From Euborellia annulipes (lineage: Eukaryota > Arthropoda > Insecta > Dermaptera > Anisolabididae): DNA of 64,000 nt. The translations under genes were made by a program, and so were the position numbers. Below the pieces are notes generated by a model that saw nothing but the letters and a program-made list of their open reading frames with translations, did not search any database and was not told the DNA's origin. Location of the stretch: positions 62,001 through 126,000 of the forward strand of contig JAKCPI010025583.1 in assembly GCA_023213315.1 (NCBI GenBank), written 5' to 3'. Each line of letters begins with the position of its first letter. Position 1 is the first letter of the stretch. Shown here piece by piece: positions 11,938 through 22,731 of the stretch.

Positions 11938-12387
11938 TATGTCAAAAATTCGATGTCGAGATTTTGATGGATATACACGTTTTGAGGTCCCTTGAATCCA
12001 AAAAAGTGGTTTTCGCGACATGGTCTGTCTGTGAGTGGGTGGGTGGGTGTTCAATTTTAAGGATGAAGGAATTTTTTGTGCCTAATGTGATAATTGACTC
12101 AGGGCAGTACAATTTCATCTAAGATTAGATGATATAAAACTCGTTCAATCCATTATTTTCAAAAAAATTAATATATTGTATTGGTGATCGAAGAAGGAAA
12201 TAGTTTATCTTGAACTGAAAACTTTTTTCCCTGATGTTATTTCCTAAATTAATTTTAATACCGGATACAATGCAAAATATATGTATATGAAGACCAACAG
12301 CAGCTCCGAGGATGGCTTTAACCAAAGCCGAAACGTCAGCTGTTGAAATATATTTTTAAAGAAAAATTTTGGCTGCGTTTTCTTCCA
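11938..12387. other. spacer of the fold-back element
   Basis: 11938-12085 is a reversed piece of the dispersed repeat seen complete at 56321-57335 (sequence around TCGATGTCGAGATTTTGATG and GTGGTTTTCGCGACATGG). 12298-12342 holds a hammerhead-like motif. The rest is AT-rich. No coding frame. Confidence 0.7.
12298..12342 (+). ncRNA. hammerhead-ribozyme-like motif (degenerate)
   Basis: CAGCT pairs with AGCTG (stem I), GGCTTT pairs with AAAGCC (stem II), and CGAAACGTC follows. The core box reads CCGAGGA where the hammerhead consensus is CUGANGA, so U4 is changed. One extra base lies before stem II. The layout matches the short-stem-III hammerheads known from Penelope-like elements and animal retrozymes. 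Confidence 0.45.
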
Positions 12388-13383
12388 CCTTTAATTCCTG
12401 ATACAAATTAATTATAATTGGCCTAATAGATAATAGAATTAATATTTGTAATTTTTTCAAATCTAAGTAGATTAATTAGATATAATTTTTTTTTCTGATT
12501 TCAATGATATATAGAACATATATTCGATTTTATCTAAATATATTTAATTAAAGTTAAATTTGCATATCATAGGTAAAAATGTATCTTTTTATTTTTTGTT
12601 AGCAGAAAAAAACAAAACAAAGTATACTCGTATAGCCTAATATGTATAATAAATTCTTTTATTGCGCGCGTGGGCCGTCGCAGGGCGAGTGACTAAGAGA
12701 GAGACAAAGAGAGAGAGAGGGAGAGAGTTCTCGCCTCTCTCTTCTCTTGAGTCTCAAATACATACGTATTTAAAAAAAGTTTTAATAATTAGGCCCCATA
12801 CTCATTTTCCCTGGGGTTCATATCTTGTGATGCACAGCCTCTGAATACGTACATGACGACCACAAATTACCCGAGCTAAGGTCGGCATTTCATCTGCTAC
12901 TTTTATTCCGTCCTTTGCCTATGAATTAAATAAGCGTCAGACCGTGCGACGGACAGGTGTTTTTTTACTTGGTCACATCTTTTTTTCGTCCCGACCCCGA
13001 AGGAGTCATAATAGAAGAAGATATTCTAATATTTTTTTTTTTTTATTTTAATTAAATTGACGTCGGGAAACCATTTGGCCAATTGCAAAGTAAGTGTGTT
13101 TCAGATATAGGTACCCGAGAAAAAAATAATTTTAATCGGGGCATAAATCTGACTTCTTATTATCCGAAATCCGTAAGCACTGGTTAACAAATTGCAAATG
13201 TGACCAGTGACTCTGATCGTATTCTAATCTAGTGGAGTAACTAATAAGATATTAATTAGATTAATGAAAAGGAAAATCAAATATTATATGCAAATAAGTT
13301 TTAATACTCTGATAATTCAAGTAAACCTATAATTCCCCGATGCTTTCTTAAAAACATCTGATTATTTACCCAATGATCGATGC

Positions 13384-13760
13384 TAAAAAATAATCGATTG
13401 TTTGCCTGACAATCGATTGTAAGAACAATCGATTGTGTGTCTGACAATCGATTGTATGAATAATCGATTGTGTGTCTGACAATCGATTGTACGAACAATC
13501 GATTGTGTGTCTGACAATCGATTGTATGAACAATCGATTGTGTGTCTGACAATCGATTGTATGAACAATCGATTGTGTGCCTGACAATCGATTGTGTGCC
13601 TGACAATCGATTGTTTGCCTGACAATCGATTGTGTGCCTGACAATCGATTGTATGAACAATCGATTGTTTGCCTGACAATCGATTAATCGATTATTATTT
13701 TTTACACAATCGATTGTTTTTTAAGAAAACAATCGGTAGACAATCGATTAATCGATTGTT
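13384..13760. repeat. CAATCGATTG palindrome array, right end
   Basis: The inverted counterpart of the array at 10621-10935, with the same palindrome and mirror-image spacers (GTGTGTCTGA, GTATGAA). It has extra and variant units near 13590-13760, so the arrays have changed in copy number since the element formed. Confidence 0.9.
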
Positions 13761-13781
13761 TTGCACAGTCCTAACTAAAAC

Positions 13782-14270
13782 TTGACTGGAGTGACGTAAT
13801 CTTACTTCTCTGTTATTTGGTATATAAGTATGTGGTAGTTTTTTACTTGAATGATACTATTTTCCTTCCAGCAATTTATTTCTAAATAAACTTAATAAAA
13901 CTAATTATCGTTATATCAAGAATTATTTTTACTAAATTTTAAATAAAAATATTTCTTAATTGACTATTTAAAATATCTTTTAATATATCTTTTAAAAAAA
14001 TTTGGAATCTCTTTGTTTTGACTTAACATATATTTCCTGCAATTTTTAATAAAAAATAGAAGTTATCTCAATATTATTATTTATTTGTATTATTATTACT
14101 TAAATAAAGCCTTATATTGCCAAAAATGTCTTTATTAAGGAACCGATCAAACAGCTGATTGAAAAAGTCGGCCATGTTGGCTTCTCAGCCAGCCGGAGTC
14201 AGGTCCCGATCCGACAAAATTGGTTAGCCACAAGAGTCAGTATCGTGACGTAGCTCCGCTTTGGTAAACA
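13782..14270. other. non-coding stretch with a TATA-like box
   Basis: Near 13820 reads GGTATATAAGTA, and AATAAA-like signals follow near 13885. This could be LTR sequence of the gypsy relic interrupted by the fold-back element, but no second LTR is visible. The rest is AT-rich. Confidence 0.3.
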
Positions 14271-14572
14271 TCGGACCATTAGGGGGCTCTAGGGGGGGGG
14301 GGACAAAAATTTTTTTCTTACATAACCTATAATTTTTTTTATATTTTCAGGAACTAGACTTCCTCCCGAGTAAAATGATATATAATATGTATAACATCAG
14401 ACCATCAGGGGGGGGGGGGGCTCTAGGGGGGGGACAAATAATTTTTCTTACATAACCTATATTTTTTTTTTTATATTTTCAGGAACTAGACTTCCTCCCG
14501 AGTAAAATGATATATAATATGTATAACATCAGACCATCAGGGGGGCTCTAGGGGGGACAAATATTTTTTTCT
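14271..14572. repeat. tandem repeat, ~125-bp unit, about 2.3 copies
   Basis: Each unit has a G-run and CTCTAGGGGGG, then TTCTTACATAACCTATA, then CAGGAACTAGACTTCCTC and a TATAATATGTATAACATC end. Units differ mainly in G-run and T-run length. Confidence 0.85.
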
Positions 14573-15397
14573 TGAATAGTGGGTGGGCAAAGTTGTGCGC
14601 TCGGCTTAGTCCGACCCTTTATCTTGATAGGCGAATTAAAAAAAATGGTTGAACACTTGGTTTCACCACACATCACGGACCTTTCTAATGATAAGGCATG
14701 TTTGCAATATATATATATTAATTTTCTAAAGGGCACATCTTTAAAAAAAAAAAATAATTATTAGAATGTTTTTTTTTTTTTTTATTAAATAACTAATTTA
14801 CTTGGCTATTATCTTGAACGCTTTTCTTTTATTTATTTTTTTAATTTTCACTTCTTAAACAGATTTACTCCATTGTATATACGTACTTAGAGTTTCAAAT
14901 GTCCTAATACAAATACTGTTACAAAATAATTGTGTTGTACCTTAAGAGAGAATGTTAAAGATGTTAAAACGATTCAAAGAGAACAGTTGTTGTAGATGTT
15001 TTAGCCAAACAAAGGGCCGTTCGTTGTTTTTCAACATGACAACGGCTAGAGAGAGACCAGAAAGAAATTAGAGAAACTCAACTCGGAAATTCGTATTCGT
15101 AACCTCTCAATTTTTCAAATGTTAAGTATTTAATCTAAGTGGTTATTAATTTTTTTTTTTTTAATCGCTTTTTATTAGGAAATTGATTATCTAATCAGAT
15201 TTGATGTGTTACTTTCCAAAAAAAATTTTCTTTGATACAATCGGCGCTACAAGTGTCTCGAGAGTGGAATCTTGAGTCAACCAAACCAATATTTTTAAAA
15301 TCACAACTGATCCTACGACTGTTGTAACCAAAGAATACATCTCGATCACTGTTCCTGTCAATGGGATTCTAATATATTGTTGTATCGCATTTTATTA
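14573..15397. other. AT-rich non-coding stretch
   Basis: No gene or repeat copy recognised. Several A/T homopolymers. Confidence 0.45.
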
Positions 15398-15600
15398 GCT
15401 CAGGCCCCCCACACCTTGTGGGTACGTGGATGGTGACCACGAGCTGCCCTAACTGGGACTGGCAGTACTTTTGTTTTTTGCATGTCAGTTTCTTTCCTTC
15501 TATATTTTCAACAGTCGTCAGACCGTGCGACGGGCCGGTCTGTTCTATTCCCATTCCGCATCGCGGAATTAAGGCGAAGAAAGAACAAGTTTTATCTAAT
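15398..15600 (+). repeat. dispersed repeat R1 (SINE-like), copy 1
   Basis: Contains CTTGTGGGTACGTGGATGG, ACCACGAGCTGCCC and CAGACCGTGCGACGGGCC, in that order with matching spacing in other copies at 19264-19500, 49597-50450 (split) and 60925-60990. Short, GC-richer than its surroundings and repeated, so SINE-like. No clear A and B boxes of a tRNA promoter could be shown. Confidence 0.7.
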
Positions 15601-16853
15601 TTTATATTAATAAACAAACATTATTATTATTCAAAGTTATTTTATTTATCGACCACTAAACATTTAGATTGCCTAAGCTCAAGGCTCCATTGTTGAGCAC
15701 ATCAGGCACTTGTGGCGCCAACTGTACTATGATGAAACATTTTTTTAGGCTCAAACTGATATTATTTTTAAAAGAACATTTTTTTAAACCTCTTGAAATT
15801 GAAAAGAGAGTTAATTCAGAAAAAGTAAAAAAAAAAAATTGGCTCCGCGTGGCACATAATCCCTCTCCCTTAAGACCCTCCCCCACATTGATATTTTTTT
15901 TTATATTGTTGATGCTTTCCTATACGGTTCATTATTCGTCACTATTTTTGTTACGGCTTGTATGCTTAAAATCTATATGAGGAAAATAATTAAAAAAAAG
16001 TAAAAGGCAACAAAATAAAGTACAAATGAGCAGCATGCGACCCCTCGATTTGGACATGAATATTCTTGCTCGTTGTGTTTACAAACATACTAGTTGCAAA
16101 ATTACTTTTTTTTAAACTCAAATTATCAAAATCTCTACCTCGATGATTACAATTTATAGAAAAAGTCAAAAGTACGTATATAAAAGCTTATAGAAAAGCC
16201 ATAAAGTATTTGTCTCTTTAGTTAACTTTTAACTCTGAGTTTATTTTAAACTTAAAAAAAAATAAATAAATAAAAACACTTTGGCTTAGTATTGACCGTG
16301 TCTTTTTCACCTCACCTCACTGCATCTGATTGATTTTCACCTTGTTCAATTCTTCAAAAGTTTCCCAAATTTAGCTAATAGAACCAGGTTCACAGAGTTG
16401 TTAATAAGAGAGGAGTATTTTATCTTTAGGACTACTTTTTCTTTTTCGGAATTCTCCGAACGTTCGCTGGACTTTGAGAGATTTTTTTGCTATTCTGCTT
16501 AATTTAGGGGTTAAATTAAATTAGCTATTACGATCGATATATTTTTTTTTTCATGATTTAAGTTCTTCTTTCATTGAATCTTCAAATTAAATTAAATTTA
16601 TTTATTTAGTACAAAACTATTTATAATAAAGATCTATAATTTAATTATATTAAATATGAAATGTTTGCGTGAATACTAGAAGTCTTCGTTTTTTAGAAAT
16701 ATAATGATTTTCTATGTCAAACATGATGAAAAGATTGGCAATTTGGTTGATTAAATAGGGAGAGGGGAATTAAAAGGAAAGAGGGAACCTTTCCATTGCA
16801 TTCATATTAACTATTTTTTTTTTTTTTTTTTTACTTTGGTCATTTGTTTTATA
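15601..16853. other. AT-rich non-coding stretch
   Basis: No convincing coding frame, RNA gene or repeat copy. Long T-run near 16815-16832. Confidence 0.45.
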
Positions 16854-17339
16854 CAGGGTGCTCGTAAACTATATGTCAAAAATGTAAACACATTAGAGGG
16901 GATCTAAATAAACAGATTTCGTTTTGGGTGCGGTAATACCGCCTTTAGCCGGTAGAGACCGCTGATGACTGCGGAATACAAAAGCGCTTAGCTAGCTGAA
17001 TTCATCATTTCCCGCACGGATACCGACTACATATATCGTTTCTACAATGTGTGTGCGGTAATGACATCTTCCAGTTCCACGCCTGGAAGACTAATTCATA
17101 TCTTTCTGCACCCCCATACGCGAAATTCATGTCGGCCATGCGGATTGCATTGGTAAAACGTTGCATGCTGCTCGAGATCCGTGCGGGAAATGATGAATTC
17201 ATCTAGCGAAGCGCAGTCATCAGCGCTCTCTACCAGTTCAATGTGGCATTACCGCACACGCATTCCTATACGAAATCTGCTTATTTAGGTCCCCTCTACC
17301 TGCCTTTAATCTTTTGACATTTAGTTTATGGCCACCCTG
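16854..17339. mobile_element. 486-bp element with long terminal inverted repeats
   Basis: Starts CAGGGTGCTCGTAAACTA and ends with the complement of CAGGGTGGCCATAAACTA. The arms stay similar for about 175 bp each, through AGATTTCGT, GTGCGGTAAT and GAATTCATCATTTCCCGC. The centre (17030-17180) is unique. No certain target duplication (flanks TTATA and TTTAC). A DNA transposon derivative of unknown family. Confidence 0.7.
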
Positions 17340-18545
17340 TTTACAATTGGTATCAAAATCACTTAAATTTTTTCCCAAGAAAAAGGAAATAAAAAAAATA
17401 TTCAAAAATGATGATATGAAAATAATTATTAAAAAAATAAATAACACTCTATTCCTACAACACGAGGGAAGTAAAATTCGAAATTCACATCTGCACTAGG
17501 ACAATGGTTCATTGGACTATTGAAATTTTGTATTGATTAACTGTTTTTTACGTTGCAGATATCCGTCTTTTTCTTGTTCCCGGGTGACGTCATAAAATTT
17601 TTGACCGAATTCTTTCTCAATATCTGAATTAAACGTTTGAAACGAATGAAGAAGTTTCACTTCATATTTTTACAAACGCAAACTTTTTAAATTATACAAT
17701 ATTTACGGACACTATTTTAACCAAGACTTAATCATTTGTTGAGAAATTTTTGCTTGGGGAAAATCTCTGCTAATGTTTTTAATATAGATATAAAAAAAAA
17801 ATGAAAAAAAAAGCTATCTATTTTTTTTTTAATAAAACCAGAATGATAAGCGTTCCTGGCAAATAAAAAATAAAAAAAAAAAATTTACATTTTTCAACAT
17901 TAAAGACGATATGCCCACCATGATTCACACGATGGCCACCGGTGGCATAAAAAAATTGATGTGTTATTAAAAAATTGAAATAATCGAGTATAAATGACCC
18001 CATCCCTTTGTTATGAAAACATCCCCATTTGAATGAATAGCCAAACATATTATCTCTTTATTTAATTAGCCTGAGTCTAGTCAACCCAACTTACTCGAAT
18101 ACTCAAAAAAAAAAAAAAAAAAAAATTCAATTTTAAACTTTGTGTAGCCGTTGATTAGTAATAGGCCAACATTTTTATTTCAATCAGTAGATTTGATTAC
18201 CATGTTTTTAGCAATTAGTCTAACATAAACAGAGATCTATACTAATTGAAATAAAAATTTTCTATTAAATGGATATTTGTTTTTCATTTTAAAAATAAAA
18301 TATTTATAAGAATTTTTTTTTGTTGAAAATTACAAATAAATAAATAAAAATGTGGATGAATTTTATACTGTAGTTTTTACAAAAATAACTACCATTTCAT
18401 ACTTTGTAAACAATTACAGGAAATTTTTATTATTAAACTAAATATAAAATTCAGAAACTTATTCCTCCTGAGCAAGGGAGCGACGAGCACTCTAAAAAAA
18501 ATTTATTTCATCCTTTAGCTGCCTCACTTCTAACTTTAAAAAAAT
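17340..18545. other. AT-rich non-coding stretch
   Basis: An open minus-strand frame at 17818-18048 includes WGCFHNKGMGSF, which faintly resembles a transposase segment, but there is no second supporting motif. Otherwise nothing recognised. Confidence 0.4.
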
Positions 18546-18740
18546 CCGGTGTGACTCGTTGCACAACACACAACTTTCTCTTACCTTAGGTAATTGAAAG
18601 TCGTATTCTGTGCTTATCACAGCAGATTTTTATGTCCCGACAGTACGGTACATTTAAATTCAAGATAGAAAGAAAAATATATTTTATTACCAAGACAACT
18701 CTTTTTCCTATTAAGTACAAGAATAAAGTGTGCTTCAAAC

Positions 18741-18976
18741 CATTGGCGTAGCCAGAAATTTTTTTTTGGGGGGATCAAGAAATTTTTTTCAAAAATTTAA
18801 GATTATTTTAGGGTTTTTATAAATCATTTTGGTTTGTTTTTTTAGCTAGAGTTAATTATTATATTTTACTTTCTTTACCCTATGTGAAATATAATTTGTA
18901 TTAAATATCTAGTCATGGCTTGGGTCCCATGGGGGGGGGGGGGGTTGAACCCCAAACCCCCCCCCCCTCGCCTATG
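18741..18976. mobile_element. 236-bp non-autonomous hAT-type element
   Basis: Ends CATTGGCGTAGCC and CCTCGCCTATG, flanked by a perfect 8-bp duplication CTTCAAAC (18733-18740 and 18977-18984). It carries long G and C runs near its right end. No coding capacity. Confidence 0.9.
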
Positions 18977-19263
18977 CTTCAAACAATTTTTACAACAAAA
19001 TGATTCTCATTTTGTTGTAAATTTCATTCATTTTAAAGAGCATCTAAATAATAATTGATTTATGGAATTTAATCAAAATCGTTAAAACAAATTTTGAGAA
19101 ATTCGGAAAAAACATCAGTAAAGTTCTAGTACTTTATTGCTGATTTTACTTAAAAGATTATTTCCGCGCCTCAGAGAAGTACCTAGCTTGAATATAAAAT
19201 TTCATCCTTATAGTTCATTTCCTTCATACTTTATTTTGGTCACAGAAAGACAGACCTTTTTGC

Positions 19264-19500
19264 CAGCTCAGGGGCCCACATCTTGTGGGTACGTGGATGG
19301 CGACCACGAGCTGCCCTAGCTGCGACTGGCAGTACTTCTGTTCTTTGCATGCCAGTCTCTTCTTTTCTAAATTTTCAACATGCGTCAGACCGTGCGGCGG
19401 CCCGGCCTGTTTTATTCCTTCACGGTCGCAAAAACTTATGACAGCCGACCCCGCACCGAGAAATTACGGGGAAGAAAGAAGAAGAAAAATCAGACCATTT
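19264..19500 (+). repeat. dispersed repeat R1, copy 2
   Basis: GGCCCACATCTTGTGGGT, then ACCACGAGCTGCCC, then CAGACCGTGCGGCGGCCCGG. It is inserted in the R2 copy between its CAGACAGACC-type part and its 3' part. Confidence 0.75.
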
Positions 19501-19720
19501 GGCGTGACTCACTTTTTTTGTCGTCGAAAACGTGTATTTTCATTAAAATCTCGGCATTGAATTTTAGGCATGAATCCAATACTTTGTTTATTTATTCATA
19601 AGAAAAAGTAATAATCGATCTTCTAGTTTATTTTATAAACCCTTCCTGATGGTCTAGAGCTTGGAAATTTTGTATTTATTTATTTATTAGGAATTTCTAA
19701 TAAATTCTCCGTTTATTTAC

Positions 19721-20295
19721 CCGAGATGCTTTCGTACACGAGGACACACACCTCAACCCAAACCGGTCTCTGGACGCATTTGCTTAGCCTATCTATAATT
19801 AATCTCTGTAATTTTCTATTATCAATTTCGTTGTCTATAGTTAAAGCCATTGCTCTTTCAAGCAAAGCTATTATAAGCGTATGATGTTTTGAAGCAAATT
19901 CATTTTTATGACTAAACTGTTCCGATTCGGTGAAGAAAAGTATAAATTTGGTAAGAGGCTCAATTTTTCTAGGTTTTAATTGAGACCATGGAATTAGAGT
20001 AATTGCACGTTCACAAAGTGTGGAGAAAAAGAGATTAGAGTGAATTTTCAAACTATGCTTTAAATATCGATGCCATGTGTCAAAAAGATCATCATTCTCG
20101 CTAAATGATATAAAACTCAATCTTTGTAGAGGAGTTGATAAAATAAGAATTGAAATCTTTTCTGGAATTTCATTCATTTGAATTTGAATTATTTCAACTA
20201 ATTTCTTCCAGATATTTATGATACAGCGATCAGCATAATCAGAACGTGTTTCGAGATGTAAATCTTGACCAAAGATACGAGTTAAATTGGAGGCG
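19721..20295 (-). CDS. internal exon of an unrecognised host gene
   Basis: A long open minus-strand frame with no transposon motifs. It encodes a strongly helical polypeptide with words such as NLTRIFGQDLHLETRSDYAD, IWKKLVEIIQ, LFDTWHRYLKHSLKIHSN and CVQRPVWVEVCVLVYES. Amphipathic helix after helix suggests a HEAT-like solenoid. The frame meets a good splice donor, CTCGG followed by GTAAAT, at 19720. The exact acceptor near 20290-20310 is uncertain. Codon order places it downstream of the exon pieces at 27930-25637 on the same strand. A 5' copy of this exon was duplicated in the tandem array to the right. No family was assigned. Confidence 0.6.
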
Positions 20296-20404
20296 AGTTT
20301 TATTATTCTTTATTTTCTTTCTGTGGACACAAAGTCTTGTGTATGAAAGCGTCAAAATTTATACATAGCATTTATAATATTCATTGATTTTGTAACATTT
20401 ATAT

Positions 20405-20655
20405 CAAGGGCGGATCCAGAGGTGTTTTTCGGGGGGGTTATCGGGTGTGTCGTCGCGCACCACACACTTTTTTTTTTTTTTTTTTTATTTTTTAAAAGCA
20501 CTTTTTCTTTTTTTTTTTCAAAATATAAATACACAAAATATTTTTAATTATTTTTTATAAAATTTTTTTAAAAAAAAATTTTTTTTTTAAAAAAAATATT
20601 TTTTTTTTTTGGGGGGGGGGGGGTAATTCTTCCTTTTCCCCCTCTCTCTCCCTTC
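20405..20655. mobile_element. 251-bp non-autonomous hAT-type element
   Basis: Starts CAAGGGCGGATCCAGAGG and ends TCTCTCCCTTC, flanked by a perfect 8-bp duplication ATTTATAT (20397-20404, 20656-20663). The inside is mostly T-runs, A-runs and a 13-base G-run. It landed in the leftmost repeat unit of the 502-bp array, so it is younger than the array. Confidence 0.9.
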
Positions 20656-22664
20656 ATTTATATAGTGACGTTTATAACATGGCATAAGCAAACAAAATAC
20701 ACACATGACAAAATAACATAAATTACATAGCAGAGGAATTTACAATAAAAAAGTCTTCCAGTGAGTAGATGGTTTTTCCAATTAAATGTCTCTTCAGTCT
20801 TTTTTTGAAGATGTCTTGATTTAAATATCGATGCCATGTGTCAAAAAGATCATCATTCTCGCTAAATGATATAAAACTCAATCTTTGTAGAGGAGTTGAT
20901 AAAATAAGAATTGAAATCTTTTCTGGAATTTCATTCATTTGAATTTGAATTATTTCAACTAATTTCTTCCAGATATTTATGATACAGCGATCAGCATAAT
21001 CAGAACGTGTTTCGAGATGTAAATCTTGACCAAAGATACAAGTTAAATTGGAGGCGAGTTTTATTATTCTTTATTTTCTTTCTGTGGACACAAAGTCTTG
21101 TGTATGAAAGCGTCAAAATTTATACATAGCATTTATAATATTCATTGATTTTATAACATTTATATAGTGACGTTTATAACATGGCATAAGCAAACAAAAT
21201 ACACACATGACAAAATAACATAAATTACATAGCAGAGGAATTTACAATAAAAAAGTCTTCCAGTGAGTAGATGGTTTTTCCAATTAAATGTCTCTTCAGT
21301 CTTTTTTTGAAGATGTCTTGATTTAAATATCGATGCCATGTGTCAAAAAGATCATCATTCTCGCTAAATGATATAAAACTCAATCTTTGTAGAGGAGTTG
21401 ATAAAATAAGAATTGAAATCTTTTCTGGAATTTCATTCATTTGAATTTGAATTATTTCAACTAATTTCTTCCAGATATTTATGATACAGCGATCAGCATA
21501 ATCAGAACGTGTTTCGAGATGTAAATCTTGACCAAAGATACAAGTTAAATTGGAGGCGAGTTTTATTATTCTTTATTTTCTTTCTGTGGACACAAAGTCT
21601 TGTGTATGAAAGCGTCAAAATTTATACATAGCATTTATAATATTCATTGATTTTATAACATTTATATAGTGACGTTTATAACATGGCATAAGCAAACAAA
21701 ATACACACATGACAAAATAACATAAATTACATAGCAGAGGAATTTACAATAAAAAAGTCTTCCAGTGAGTAGATGGTTTTTCCAATTAAATGTCTCTTCA
21801 GTCTTTTTTTGAAGATGTCTTGATTTAAATATCGATGCCATGTGTCAAAAAGATCATCATTCTCGCTAAATGATATAAAACTCAATCTTTGTAGAGGAGT
21901 TGATAAAATAAGAATTGAAATCTTTTCTGGAATTTCATTCATTTGAATTTGAATTATTTCAACTAATTTCTTCCAGATATTTATGATACAGCGATCAGCA
22001 TAATCAGAACGTGTTTCGAGATGTAAATCTTGACCAAAGATACAAGTTAAATTGGAGGCGAGTTTTATTATTCTTTATTTTCTTTCTGTGGACACAAAGT
22101 CTTGTGTATGAAAGCGTCAAAATTTATACATAGCATTTATAATATTCATTGATTTTATAACATTTATATAGTGACGTTTATAACATGGCATAAGCAAACA
22201 AAATACACACATGACAAAATAACATAAATTACATAGCAGAGGAATTTACAATAAAAAAGTCTTCCAGTGAGTAGATGGTTTTTCCAATTAAATGTCTCTT
22301 CAGTCTTTTTTTTGAAGATGTCTTGATTTAAATATCGATGCCATGTGTCAAAAAGATCATCATTCTCGCTAAATGATATAAAACTCAATCTTTGTAGAGG
22401 AGTTGATAAAATAAGAATTGAAATCTTTTCTGGAATTTCATTCATTTGAATTTGAATTATTTCAACTAATTTCTTCCAGATATTTATGATACAGCGATCA
22501 GCATAATCAGAACGTGTTTCGAGATGTAAATCTTGACCAAAGATACAAGTTAAATTGGAGGCGAGTTTTATTATTCTTTATTTTCTTTCTGTGGACACAA
22601 AGTCTTGTGTATGAAAGCGTCAAAATTTATACATAGCATTTATAATATTCATTGATTTTATAAC
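20656..22664. repeat. 502-bp tandem array: host exon fragment fused to LINE 3' end
   Basis: Four full units start at 20656, 21158, 21660 and 22162 (the last is 503 bp). They continue at the left into the intact exon and at the right into the LINE. On the minus strand each unit holds the first half of the host exon, up to FDTWHRYL, joined directly to the LINE C-terminus NQDIFKKRLKRHLIGKT, ending in NSSAM and a stop. LINE 3' flank and intron-like sequence follow. Units differ by only a base or two. Each carries an apparent 71-codon chimeric ORF. Confidence 0.9.
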
Positions 22665-22731
22665 ATTTATATAGTGACGTTTATAACATGGCATAAGCAA
22701 ACAAAATACACACATGACAAAATAACATAAA

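Larger units (their letters stand above)
10595..13773. mobile_element. 3.2-kb fold-back hAT-like element
   Basis: Starts TAGGGGTGTTCGATTG and ends with the complement of TAGGACTGTGCAAAAC. It is flanked by a perfect 8-bp duplication ACTAAAAC (10587-10594 and 13774-13781), as hAT transposases produce. Nearly the whole element is one inverted repeat, with arms of about 1.34 kb (10595-11936) and 1.39 kb (12388-13773) that remain very similar. The spacer is about 450 bp. No transposase frame is present. It sits in a gypsy gag relic, so it is younger than that relic. Confidence 0.85.
18546..19600 (+). repeat. dispersed repeat R2, copy interrupted by two insertions
   Basis: Starts with a degenerate TCCGGTGTGAC...CACAACTTTCTCTTACC hairpin and ends with ATCTCGGCATTGAATTTTAGGCATGAA-like sequence. 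This is the order seen in the more complete copy at 56321-57335. A hAT-type element (18741-18976) and an R1 copy (19264-19500) lie inside it, so R2 is older than both. Confidence 0.75.

Noticed and set aside
10621..13760. CRISPR-like look of regularly spaced short repeats
   Set aside because: The repeats are 10-bp palindromes, the spacers are themselves repeated, and there are no cas genes. This is eukaryotic DNA.
17818..18048. Minus-strand frame with WGCFHNKGMGSF
   Set aside because: A faint transposase resemblance in one short segment, with no catalytic motif and no inverted ends.
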